Source of the DNA: Novosphingobium lindaniclasticum LE124
GTDB lineage: Bacteria > Pseudomonadota > Alphaproteobacteria > Sphingomonadales > Sphingomonadaceae
Direction: 5' to 3'
NCBI RefSeq assembly: GCF_000445125.1
Contig: NZ_ATHL01000036.1
Span: forward strand, 1 to 36,314
Length of the DNA: 36,314 nucleotides
Position numbers and translations under genes: made by a program. Below, piece after piece: positions 23,270 through 30,918 of this stretch. Numbering within the stretch: the first letter of the stretch is position 1; every line of letters starts with the position of its first letter. The notes beneath the pieces were generated by a model that saw only the letters and a list, made by a program, of their open reading frames with translations, had not been told where the DNA came from and made no database searches.

Positions 23270-23894
23270 GCCTCCCCAGGTCACACGACGATCGCTCGCC
23301 CGGCAGACGTCTCCTATGTCCGCGGCCAGCGCCTCGCGCTGGTCGGGAGCCGGATGCGATCCGTCTAATCGGGGAGCGGAAACCAGGCGGCCCGGCCTCG
23401 ACCAAGTGCTCCAGTCGCCCCGGTCCAAGCGGACGAAGTTCGATCCCGGTTTCATACATCCGCTACCGCTCGCCTGCCGAATCAAGCGGCGTTCATGCAA
23501 TTCCGCTTTGAGATTGCGCAAAACTGTTGCAGAGTGCTTGGCGAAAGGTCGCTTGCGGCTTTACCGGTGTTGGGAGAGAGCGCGCCGGGAGGGAAGGTAA
23601 TTTCTTTCCGGCGCGCCGAATCTTCGCTGGTGCAACATTATCCAGACATTCGATTTTATCATCCCCGGCCTGCATTGTGCAGGCCGGGAGATCGCTTCGT
23701 CCGCGATTGATCCAGCCTCCTGTTCGCAGATGCAGCAAGCGAACTTGCACCTTTTGCAGCAGAAATTGCCATCACCGATTCGCGCCCCGTCGATCCGCGA
23801 TTCGGTCAGGCAGCAACAGCCGGGCACGCCCGCGCTTGCCTCTTGCGTCCTGCACGATTAGCCGCAGGCCTCCTTCAGCGGCGGACCACTCTCG
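23270..23894. other. 625-bp intergenic region, no gene recognised
   Basis: Neither strand holds a reading frame that looks like a known protein. The part around 23600-23670 is AT-richer than its surroundings and could carry a promoter. A perfect hairpin lies at 23664-23688. Around 23712-23740 there is a GTTCGC / GCGAAC inverted repeat. The region could include the long 5' leader of the MATE gene. Confidence 0.5.
23664..23688. repeat. Perfect 11-bp hairpin
   Basis: CCCGGCCTGCA (23664-23674) and TGCAGGCCGGG (23678-23688) flank the loop TTG. No T run follows on either strand, so it is not a standard terminator; an operator or RNA element is possible. Confidence 0.6.
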
Positions 23895-25232
23895 ATGCAG
23901 CGCTCTCTCAAGTCCGCGAAAAGCCAGGCCCGGCTGCTCTGGTCGATCGCCTTTCCCGCCATGCTCACCAATGTCGCCACCGCGCTGTTCGGGCTGGCGG
24001 ACATGTGGGCGATCGGCCGCCTGGGCGACGCTCCGGCGCAAGGCGCGGTGGAACTCGGCGCCAAGTACATGATGGGTCTGCTCAACGTTTTCAACTTCCT
24101 GCGCACCAGCACCGTAGCGCTTACCGCCCAGGGCACCGGACGGGGCGAAGCTGACGGCCAGGCAGAGACGCTTGCTCGCGCCATGGTCGTGGCCATAGGT
24201 CTGGGTGCCCTGCTGCTGTGCCTGATGCCGCTGCTGGTTCCGCTCGGCCTCGACCTGCTGGAAGCGCAAGGCCCACTACGCGAAAGTGCCGGAAGCTATA
24301 TCGGCATCCGCTACTGGGCCGGGCCGCTGTGGCTGGGCAATTGCGTCCTGGTCGGATGGCTGATCGGCCAGCGACTGGTGCGCCATGTCCTGGCGGTCGA
24401 GATCGCCGCGAACGTGGTCCACATCGCGCTGGACCTGTTGCTCGTGCTGGTTGCCGGGTGGGGCGTTACCGGCGTTGGGACGGCGACCTTCTCGTCCGAA
24501 CTGTTCAAGTTCGCGGTTCTCGCCGCTCTGGTGCTGCGCCGTCCCAAAGCGCGCGCCGCCTTCGTGGCGGCGACGCGCCGCGCGACATGGCGGCGCAGCG
24601 AGCTTGCCCGCCTCTTCGCCCTCAACCGCGATCTGTTCCTGCGCACCTTGCTGCTGACGGCGGCGCTCCTCGCTTTCGCGCGCAGCGGCGCGCAGGCCGG
24701 GCCGGTCACTCTGGCGGCCAACGGCATCCTGTTCCAACTTTTCATGCTGGCGACCCTGCTGCTCGACGGGTTCGAGAGCGCCGCGCAAGTGCTCTGCGGC
24801 GAGGCCCTCGGCGCGCAGGACCGGGACCGGTTTCGCGCGACCGTCCGGACGGCGCTGCTGTGGGGCGGGGTCATGGGGCTGGCCGTCACGCTTGCCTATG
24901 CCCTTGGGGGAGCGACTCTCGCGGCGGCGTTCAGCACGGATCCGCAGGTGGGGGCGACCGCTGAGGCTTACGCTCCGTGGCTGATCCTGCTGCCGCTCCT
25001 GGGCGTATCGGCCTATGTTCTCGACGGGGTCTTCGTGGGTGCGGGGTGGACCAAGGCGATGATGGTCACGATGCTCGCGGCCATGGCGATCTACGGGCTT
25101 CTGCTCTGGCTGCTCCATCCCTTCGGCAACCACGGCCTCTGGGCTGCCTTCACCCTGTTCTTCGTGCTTCGCGCGATCGGCCAGCTTGCCGTTCTGCCGC
25201 GCCTGGTGCGCCGCAGCTTCGCCGCCTCCTAA
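23895..25232 (+). CDS. MATE-family multidrug/metabolite exporter
   Basis: A 445-residue MATE (DinF-like branch) membrane protein with about twelve hydrophobic segments in two similar halves. The N-terminal half begins LLWSIAFPAMLTNVATALFG followed by LADMWAIGRLGDA, the usual MATE helix 1 region with its conserved P and D. The second half starts near residue 240 (NRDLFLRTLLLTAALLAFAR) and contains ANGILFQLFMLATLLLDGFE and AAQVLCGEALGAQ. It exchanges Na+ or H+ for organic cations in the inner membrane. The start ATG 23895 directly precedes the first helix. It is transcribed alone and ends at the shared terminator. Confidence 0.92.
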   Translation: MQRSLKSAKSQARLLWSIAFPAMLTNVATALFGLADMWAIGRLGDAPAQGAVELGAKYMMGLLNVFNFLRTSTVALTAQGTGRGEADGQAETLARAMVVAIGLGALLLCLMPLLVPLGLDLLEAQGPLRESAGSYIGIRYWAGPLWLGNCVLVGWLIGQRLVRHVLAVEIAANVVHIALDLLLVLVAGWGVTGVGTATFSSELFKFAVLAALVLRRPKARAAFVAATRRATWRRSELARLFALNRDLFLRTLLLTAALLAFARSGAQAGPVTLAANGILFQLFMLATLLLDGFESAAQVLCGEALGAQDRDRFRATVRTALLWGGVMGLAVTLAYALGGATLAAAFSTDPQVGATAEAYAPWLILLPLLGVSAYVLDGVFVGAGWTKAMMVTMLAAMAIYGLLLWLLHPFGNHGLWAAFTLFFVLRAIGQLAVLPRLVRRSFAAS

Positions 25233-25242
25233 GACACACGAA

Positions 25243-25277
25243 AGCCGCCGACGCCGGAGGAGATGGCGTCGGCGGCT
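25243..25277. terminator. Terminator between convergent exporter genes
   Basis: AGCCGCCGACGCC (25243-25255) and GGCGTCGGCGGCT (25265-25277) form a 13-bp perfect stem with a 9-base loop between the MATE gene and the MFS gene. Confidence 0.85.
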
Positions 25278-25315
25278 CGCTTGCTTCGGGCTGGACCTTC
25301 AGGAGTTCCCGGGGA

Positions 25316-26878
25316 TCAGTGCCCGCCCGAAGCCGGCTTCGCACCGCGCGGGGGTCGCGGCGCAATCCAGATCGTACAGGCTGCGATGAACAGCAGCACG
25401 GCGCAAAGCGCGAAGACATGGACGGTGCCGAGCGCCGTCCCCTGCCCCGCTACGAGGTTGGCCAGGGTCTGGCGTGCCTGTTCAGCCGAAAAACCGGCGT
25501 TCTGAAGCTGCTCCATCGTCCGCTGCGCCCCGTTCATCGAGGCGGCCATGTCCGCCCCATTGGCGCGCGACATGTCGTCCCAGGTGGTCGTGACCAGGGC
25601 CGTGGCGACGGCGCTCGCCAGCGTTCGGCCGAAGTTGGCGATGCCGGCCGCACCGGCTGTCTCGTCCGGACGAACCGAGGCGAGACTGATCGTGGTCAGC
25701 GGCACCATGAACAGCGAGACGCCGATGCCCTGCACGAGTTGCGGCCAGGAAATCGTCCAGAACGTCACGTCCGTCGACCAGCTGGTGCGGAAGATCGCGC
25801 ACATGCCGATCCAGGAAATGCCAAGGAACACCAGCAAGCGCGGATCGAAGCGTTGCATCAGCTTGGGCACGAAAGGCGAGGCCACCACCGCCAGCACGCC
25901 GGAGAAGGCCATGGCCTCGCCCGCCTGGGTGGCGGTGTAGCCCATCGAAGTCTGGAGCCACTGCGGGATGATGACCACCGAGGCGAAGTACGTGCCGAAG
26001 GCGATGGTCAGCGAGAAAGTCGCCGCGGAAAATCCCCGGTGCCGGAAGACCTTGAGGTCCACCACCGGATGTTCCTCGGTCAGTTCCCAGATGATGAAGG
26101 CGATGAAGAAGATCGCCGCGATCACCGCCAGCGCGACGATGAAGGGCGAGCCGAACCAGTCGTGCTCGCGGCCGAGGTCGAGCATCATCTGGAAGGATGC
26201 GACCCAGGCGATCAGCAGGCCCAGCCCCACCACGTCGATCGGCAGCTTGCGGGTCGGCGTCTCCACGCCGCGCAGCATGGTGAAGAGGCCGAAGAAGACT
26301 ACGATCACGATCGGTACGTTGATGAAGAAGATCCATTCCCACGACCAGTTGTCGGAGATGTAGCCGCCGACGATCGGTCCGGCGATCGGCGCGGTGACGA
26401 CGGTCATCGCCCACATGGCCATGGCGCGGGGGTGCATGTGCTTGGGGAAGATCCGCAGCAGCAGGGTCTGCGTCAGCGGCATCAGCGGGCCGCCGCAGAA
26501 GCCCTGCCCCAGGCGGAACACGACCAGCAGCGGGAAAGTATGCGCGATGCCGCAAAGCGCCGAGAACAGGCCGAAGCCCACCAGCGAGAGCAGGAACACG
26601 CGCAAGCTGCCGAAGCGCCCGGCAAGCCAGCCCGTCAGCGGCACGCAGATCGCCTCGGCCACGGCATAGGACGTGATCGCCCAGGTGCCGTTGGTGACCG
26701 AGACACCCAGGCCGCCGGAGATGTGCGGGATCGAGACGTTGGCGATCGTCAGGTCGAGCACGACGACGAAATTGGCCATCGCCAGCAGGAAGCCGGCGAT
26801 GAGCAACTTCGCTCCCGTGAACGTGACGTCGCTTGCCCCGGCAGCCTCGGCCGCCGGTGCAGCAGGAGCGCCGGCCAT
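25316..26878 (-). CDS. DHA2-family MFS drug exporter (EmrB/QacA type)
   Basis: A 520-residue major facilitator protein with fourteen predicted spans. Motif D1 is visible in FVVVLDLTIANVSIPHISGG, motif A in GWLAGRFGSLRVFL and motif C in TAPIAGPIVGGYISDNWSWE, followed by WIFFINVPIVIVVF. It is the inner-membrane pump of a tripartite system, with the adaptor encoded directly upstream and the outer-membrane channel before that. Its start overlaps the adaptor stop codon (TGATG). Substrates are likely hydrophobic toxicants, but specificity cannot be read from the sequence. Confidence 0.95.
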   Translation of the reverse strand: MAGAPAAPAAEAAGASDVTFTGAKLLIAGFLLAMANFVVVLDLTIANVSIPHISGGLGVSVTNGTWAITSYAVAEAICVPLTGWLAGRFGSLRVFLLSLVGFGLFSALCGIAHTFPLLVVFRLGQGFCGGPLMPLTQTLLLRIFPKHMHPRAMAMWAMTVVTAPIAGPIVGGYISDNWSWEWIFFINVPIVIVVFFGLFTMLRGVETPTRKLPIDVVGLGLLIAWVASFQMMLDLGREHDWFGSPFIVALAVIAAIFFIAFIIWELTEEHPVVDLKVFRHRGFSAATFSLTIAFGTYFASVVIIPQWLQTSMGYTATQAGEAMAFSGVLAVVASPFVPKLMQRFDPRLLVFLGISWIGMCAIFRTSWSTDVTFWTISWPQLVQGIGVSLFMVPLTTISLASVRPDETAGAAGIANFGRTLASAVATALVTTTWDDMSRANGADMAASMNGAQRTMEQLQNAGFSAEQARQTLANLVAGQGTALGTVHVFALCAVLLFIAACTIWIAPRPPRGAKPASGGH

Positions 26879-28017
26879 CAGTCGGCGTCCGTCAGTTCGA
26901 TCTCGGCGTCCATCGACAGGCCGATGCGCAGCGGATGGGCCTGAAGCTCCTTGGGATCAAGCTCGATACGGACGGGCAGTCGCTGGACTACCTTGATCCA
27001 GTTGCCGGTCGCATTCTGCGCGGGGATCAGCGAGAAGGCGGAGCCGGTGCCACCGGCGAAGCCGATCACCTTGCCATGATAGACCACGTCGCCGCCGTAG
27101 AAATCGGACTTGAGCGTGGCGCTCTGGCCGGGGCGGACCTTGCCGAGCTGGGTTTCCTTGAAGTTCGCGTCAACGAAGAGATGGCCGACTGGAACCACGG
27201 TCATCGCCACGCCGCCGGCCTGGACCTTCTGGCCGACCTGAATGGCCCGCTTGGCGATCACGCCGTCGATCGGGGCGCGGACGATAGTGCGTTCGAGGTC
27301 CAGCTTCGCCTGATCCAGCTTGGCCTGGGCCTGGCGGATTTCCGGCGCCGTGGTGTCGCTCGTGCCCTTGGTGAGCGCGACGGCGGCGTCTTCCTGGCGG
27401 CGAGCGCTGACGGCGGCGGCCTGCATCTGGGCGAGCATGGCGCGGGCCTCGCTGGCCGAGGCCTGCGCCGAGACAAGCTGCTGGCGCGCGGTCGTCAGTT
27501 CGTCACCCGAAACGGCACCGCTGCCGACCAGCGCCTGTCGGCGGGCGAAGTCGGTCCTGGCCTTGGTCAGGGTCGCCTCGGCCGAGGCCACGCTGGCCTT
27601 GGCGGAGTTGATCTGGGCTTCGCTGGCATCCGCCGAAGCGCCGAGCGCCCGGTTCTGCGCCAGCGACTGGCCGTAGCGGCGCTGCGCCGCGGCGAGTTCC
27701 GCCTCGGCCTGGGCAAGCGCGATGCGCTGGTCCGAATCCTCGATGCGGAACAGCAGCTGGCCCTTGCGGACGGGCTGGGTATCGGTGACGAGCACTTCGA
27801 CCACACGGCCCGAAGTCAGCGGAGTCACTTGCGCATTATCACCGCCGACGTAGGCATTGTCCGTCGAGACCGAGCGGCTGCCGATGAAGGTGTCGTAGGC
27901 GAAGTAGAGCAGGCCGATCGCCGCGACGCCCACGGCAAGGCCGATCAGCAGCGGCTTGCGCTTGCTCTTGCCAAGCACGCTCCCGGAGCCCTGCTCGTTG
28001 TTCTGTTCGTCACTCAT
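26878..28017 (-). CDS. HlyD/EmrA-family membrane fusion protein
   Basis: A 379-residue periplasmic adaptor. A cytoplasmic basic N terminus and one transmembrane helix (LLIGLAVGVAAIGLLYFAYD) lead to the lipoyl half-motif TDNAYVGGDNAQVTPLTSGR. An alpha-helical hairpin of about 150 residues follows, rich in Ala/Gln/Glu heptads. The second lipoyl half is TIVRAPIDGVIAKRAIQVGQ, and the beta-barrel domain includes LFVDANFKETQLGKV and RPGQSATLKSD. These are EmrA signatures. ATG 28017 overlaps the stop codon of the channel gene (TGATG); a GTG at 28020 is an alternative. It couples the MFS pump to the outer-membrane channel. Confidence 0.95.
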   Translation of the reverse strand: MSDEQNNEQGSGSVLGKSKRKPLLIGLAVGVAAIGLLYFAYDTFIGSRSVSTDNAYVGGDNAQVTPLTSGRVVEVLVTDTQPVRKGQLLFRIEDSDQRIALAQAEAELAAAQRRYGQSLAQNRALGASADASEAQINSAKASVASAEATLTKARTDFARRQALVGSGAVSGDELTTARQQLVSAQASASEARAMLAQMQAAAVSARRQEDAAVALTKGTSDTTAPEIRQAQAKLDQAKLDLERTIVRAPIDGVIAKRAIQVGQKVQAGGVAMTVVPVGHLFVDANFKETQLGKVRPGQSATLKSDFYGGDVVYHGKVIGFAGGTGSAFSLIPAQNATGNWIKVVQRLPVRIELDPKELQAHPLRIGLSMDAEIELTDAD

Positions 28018-29468
28018 CACTCGGGAGCCTTCTTGCTTGAAATGTCTTCGTAACCGCCACCCAGCGCGCGCTTGAGCGCGACTTCGCTGGCGAGGGTCCG
28101 GAAATGGGCATCGACGGCGGCCTGCCGCGCATCGAGAGCGGTGGTTTCGGCGCTCAGCGCGTCGAGATAGTTGCCGAGGCCGCCCTTGTAGCGCTTCATT
28201 GCGATGTCGTAGGCGCGAGCCGACTTGTCGCGCGCATCGGCCGAAGCCTGCTCCTGCTCGGCTGCGGCATTGCGGGTTGCCAGCGCATCCGCCACATCCT
28301 GAAGCGCCCCGATCACGGTGCCGTTGTAGTCCGCAACGGCCAGATCGTAGGCGCCGCGCACGCGGGTATACTCGCCCTTGAGGCGGCCGCCCTGGAAGAT
28401 CGGCAGGCTGATCGCGCCGCCTGCGTTGCCGTAAGTCGAGCCGCTCTTGAACAGGTTCGACAGCCCGAGCGACTGGAGCCCGAACAGCCCGCTGATCGAA
28501 ATGTCGGGGAGGAAGGCGGCCTTGGCGGCATCGATCCGCTTGCCGGCACCTTCCGCGCGCAGGCGCGCGGCGACGATGTCCGGGCGGCGGCCGACGAGAC
28601 CGATCCCGGCATCGGCGGGAACCGGCGTGACCGGCAGGCTGGTGATCGAAGTGGGCACGATGGCAAGGCCGCGATCCGGCCCGGCGCCGAGCAGCGCCGC
28701 AAGCGCATGGCGGCGCAGCAGGATCTGCTCGTCATTGGCCGAAAGCTGGGCCCGGGCCGAGGCCGCCAGCGATTCCGACTGGCGCAGCGGCAGTTCGCTG
28801 TCGAGGCCCTGCCGGTTGCGCTGGTCGCTGAGCGTGACCATCGCCTCGCGCGCCTTCACCGCTTCCTTCAGCGCCTCGCCCCGCGCCACCAGGCGGGCAA
28901 GGTCGAAGTAGGAGGAGACCACGTTCGAGGAGATCATCAGCTCGGCCTGGCGGGCGTCCGCCTCGGCGGCGTACTGCTCCGACGTCGCGGCGGCGAGCTG
29001 CTTGCGGTTCCTGCCCCAGAGGTCGAGGTCGAAATCGCCCGACAGTGCCAGATCGCCGGTGCTCTTCCAGCCTTTGGGCACGAACTCGGCCGGAATACCG
29101 TTGTTGTAGCTTTGCTTGGTCCCGCCGGCGGAGCCCTGCCCGTTGAGGGTCGGCAGCGTCGAGGCTCCGGCGACCAGTGCGGCGCCGCGCGCCTGCAGGA
29201 TGCGAGCCTGAGCCTGGGCCACGTCGGGCGAACTGGCCAGCGCCTCTGCCACCAGCGCATCGAGCTGGGCGTCGCCATAGGCGGTCCACCACTGCTGCTG
29301 CGGCCAAGCGGCATCGTTGGTGGCCATCAACGACTGCGTGCTGTCCAAGGTTGCAGGAGCCCGCATCTGCGGCTTCGGCCCGAGGTCGGGCACGGCGCAG
29401 GCGGACAGCGAAAGGCCTACGGTCAGCATGGAAGCTGCCGCGACTCGGGAGATAGTGATCGTACTCAT
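28017..29468 (-). CDS. Outer-membrane efflux lipoprotein (NodT/OMF family)
   Basis: A 483-residue outer-membrane factor. The signal peptide ends in a lipobox (LSLSAC, Cys 24). Two TolC-like repeats follow: the first contains WWTAYGDAQLDALVAEALAS and DVAQAQARILQARGAALVAG, the second VGRRPDIVAARLRAEGAGKR and DAAKAAFLPDISISGLFGLQ. FDLDLWGRNRKQLAAATSEQ is the family's characteristic centre. It is the first gene of the OMF-MFP-MFS operon. ATG 29468 has no ribosome-binding site and lies only a few bases from the expected transcription start, so the mRNA may be nearly leaderless. ATG 29429 would leave too short a signal. Confidence 0.95.
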   Translation of the reverse strand: MSTITISRVAAASMLTVGLSLSACAVPDLGPKPQMRAPATLDSTQSLMATNDAAWPQQQWWTAYGDAQLDALVAEALASSPDVAQAQARILQARGAALVAGASTLPTLNGQGSAGGTKQSYNNGIPAEFVPKGWKSTGDLALSGDFDLDLWGRNRKQLAAATSEQYAAEADARQAELMISSNVVSSYFDLARLVARGEALKEAVKAREAMVTLSDQRNRQGLDSELPLRQSESLAASARAQLSANDEQILLRRHALAALLGAGPDRGLAIVPTSITSLPVTPVPADAGIGLVGRRPDIVAARLRAEGAGKRIDAAKAAFLPDISISGLFGLQSLGLSNLFKSGSTYGNAGGAISLPIFQGGRLKGEYTRVRGAYDLAVADYNGTVIGALQDVADALATRNAAAEQEQASADARDKSARAYDIAMKRYKGGLGNYLDALSAETTALDARQAAVDAHFRTLASEVALKRALGGGYEDISSKKAPE

Positions 29469-29469
29469 C

Positions 29470-29521
29470 GGTACAGTTTTTATCGGACCGCGCCTTGCAT
29501 CTGTCAACGTAAAAGTGTACC
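29470..29521. promoter_or_regulatory. Efflux operon promoter with TetR-type inverted repeat
   Basis: On the minus strand TTGACA (29502-29507) is a perfect -35, 17 bp before GATAAA (29479-29484). GGTACAGTTTT (29470-29480) and AAAAGTGTACC (29511-29521) form near-perfect inverted arms, 10 of 11 positions. They bracket the promoter, and a further AGTACC lies at 29526-29531. The arrangement fits repression by the divergent TetR protein. Confidence 0.7.
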
Positions 29522-29534
29522 AGCCAGTACCACT

Positions 29535-30170
29535 ATGACAGAAAATATGGGCAAGAGAGAACTCAACAAGGCGAAGAAGCGGGCGGCGATCGTGGAGGTG
29601 GCGACAAGATCCTTCTTCGATCGCGGCTATGCCGCCACTACGATGTCCTCCATCGCAGACGAACTGGGCGGCTCGAAGGCGACGCTATGGGCGCACTTCG
29701 GATCGAAGGAGGACCTTTTCGCGGCCGTGGTAGACAACAAGGTGGATAGCTTCGCGCAGGATGTGAACGAAGTGCTGACAGGTCAGACATTCTCGTTCCC
29801 CGCGCTGCGGCGTGCCTGCCTGCGCTTCATCGACTGCCTGCTGCGCGAGAATTCAGTGCAGCTGTTCCGCCTCGTCGTGAGCGAGGGCGAGCGCTTTCCG
29901 GAAATCAACGAGATGTTCTACGAGCGCGGTCCCCAGCGGTTTCGCGGCTGCGTGACCGAATTCTATGCGACCCAGTTCACCCAGGAAGAAGCCGAGCGGC
30001 TGACGCAGGTGACGGTATCCGCGCTCGTGGGCTATCGTTCGGACATTCTCATGCGGCCCCGGCGCCCTACCCTCAAAGAGCGCGAGGCTTTCGTAGACGA
30101 CCTGATCGGCCTGATCGACTGGCCCCGCGCGCCTTGCCCGCAAGCCGGGCGAGCCGCCGGAATGGCTTGA
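29535..30170 (+). CDS. TetR/AcrR-family transcriptional regulator
   Basis: A 211-residue TetR-type repressor. The DNA-binding domain is at the N terminus: KKRAAIVEVATRSFFDRGYA, then TTMSSIADELGGSKATLWAH with the recognition helix and FGSKEDLFAAVV. The C-terminal ligand domain resembles the AcrR/AefR-like branch (LRRACLRFIDCLLRENSVQL, then FRLVVSEGERFPEINEMFYE). It diverges from the efflux operon with 66 bp between start codons, which hold the inverted repeat. It therefore most likely represses that operon and itself. ATG 29535 has no clear ribosome-binding site; ATG 29547 is the alternative. Confidence 0.94.
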   Translation: MTENMGKRELNKAKKRAAIVEVATRSFFDRGYAATTMSSIADELGGSKATLWAHFGSKEDLFAAVVDNKVDSFAQDVNEVLTGQTFSFPALRRACLRFIDCLLRENSVQLFRLVVSEGERFPEINEMFYERGPQRFRGCVTEFYATQFTQEEAERLTQVTVSALVGYRSDILMRPRRPTLKEREAFVDDLIGLIDWPRAPCPQAGRAAGMA

Positions 30171-30192
30171 CCCCGGCGCATCGGAATAGGAA

Positions 30193-30705
30193 ATGGCGGG
30201 CATGGAAAACAGCCCCGCCCTTTCGCCGATCCTCGTCGTCACCACCGGCGGCACGTTCGACAAGCAGTATTTCGATGCGCTCAGCGAATATCAGATCGCC
30301 GAAAGCGTGATCGACAAGCTGCTCAAGATCGCGCGGGTCGCGCATCCGGTGCGGGTGGTGGAACTGATGCGCAAGGACAGCCTGGAACTGACCGACGAAG
30401 ACCGCGCCGCGATCCGCACCATCGTCGCATCCGCGCCCGAGACTCATGTCGTCATCACCCACGGTACCGACACCATGACCGAGACGGCCAAAGTGCTCGC
30501 GGACCTGCGGGGCAGGACGATCGTGCTGACGGGCGCGCTTGCCCCGGCCCGTTTTGCCGAAAGCGATGCGGCGTTCAATCTCGGCATGGCCTTCGCCTGC
30601 TGCCAGTCGGCGGCAAACGGCGTATGGATCACCATGAACGGCTCGGTTTTCAACGGCCTCAAGGTGCGCAAGGACCGCGGCGCGGGCAAGTTCGTCACGC
30701 TCTGA
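30193..30705 (+). CDS. Short asparaginase-domain protein (N-terminal domain only)
   Basis: A 170-residue protein with the N-terminal domain of type I/II L-asparaginases. VVTTGGTFDKQY carries the first catalytic Thr (T18), and VVITHGTDTMTETAK the second Thr-Asp pair. IVLTGALAPARFAESDAAFN and GVWITMNGSVFNG follow, as in asparaginases. The family is usually 320-350 residues; the C-terminal domain, which completes the active site of a neighbouring subunit, is absent. No remnant of it lies downstream, so this is the compact form rather than a fresh truncation. ATG 30193 and ATG 30202 are both possible. It lies 22 bp behind the TetR gene. Substrate unknown. Confidence 0.85.
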   Translation: MAGMENSPALSPILVVTTGGTFDKQYFDALSEYQIAESVIDKLLKIARVAHPVRVVELMRKDSLELTDEDRAAIRTIVASAPETHVVITHGTDTMTETAKVLADLRGRTIVLTGALAPARFAESDAAFNLGMAFACCQSAANGVWITMNGSVFNGLKVRKDRGAGKFVTL

Positions 30706-30748
30706 CACGCAATAGCGCCGATCGAACGCAGCGCCGGCCCTGATGAAT

Positions 30749-30816
30749 AAGGGCAAACCCGGAAAGCCTCCTTCGTCTCGCGCAAACGGCTGCACCCTAG
30801 ACGGGATTGCGGAAGG
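30749..30816 (+). promoter_or_regulatory. Possible degenerate c-di-GMP-I (GEMM) riboswitch-like motif
   Basis: The 213-bp gap before the kinase gene contains AAGGGCAAACCCGGAAAG (30749-30766) and, 29 bases after the first GGCAAAC, GCGCAAACGGC (30780-30790). Conserved GEMM blocks are AGGGCAAACC, a GAAA loop and GACGCAAAGCC with about this spacing. The stem that should carry the GAAA loop does not pair well here and the second block deviates, so this is a weak match. The downstream genes concern c-di-GMP, which is why it is listed. Confidence 0.22.
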
Positions 30817-30918
30817 CCGATCGCCGCGTCGCCGATGAACGCGCACGACCTCCCGGTCGCACGGTAACGCCGCCTCCCTTCCCGGGATGTCGGTCTTTGC
30901 ACTGCGAAGGGACTTGTC

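Noticed and set aside
22838..23521. Minus-strand frames entering the 23.3-23.5 kb gap, suspected decayed gene
   Set aside because: No recognisable family on any minus frame, and most of the length is antisense to the PfkB-type gene.
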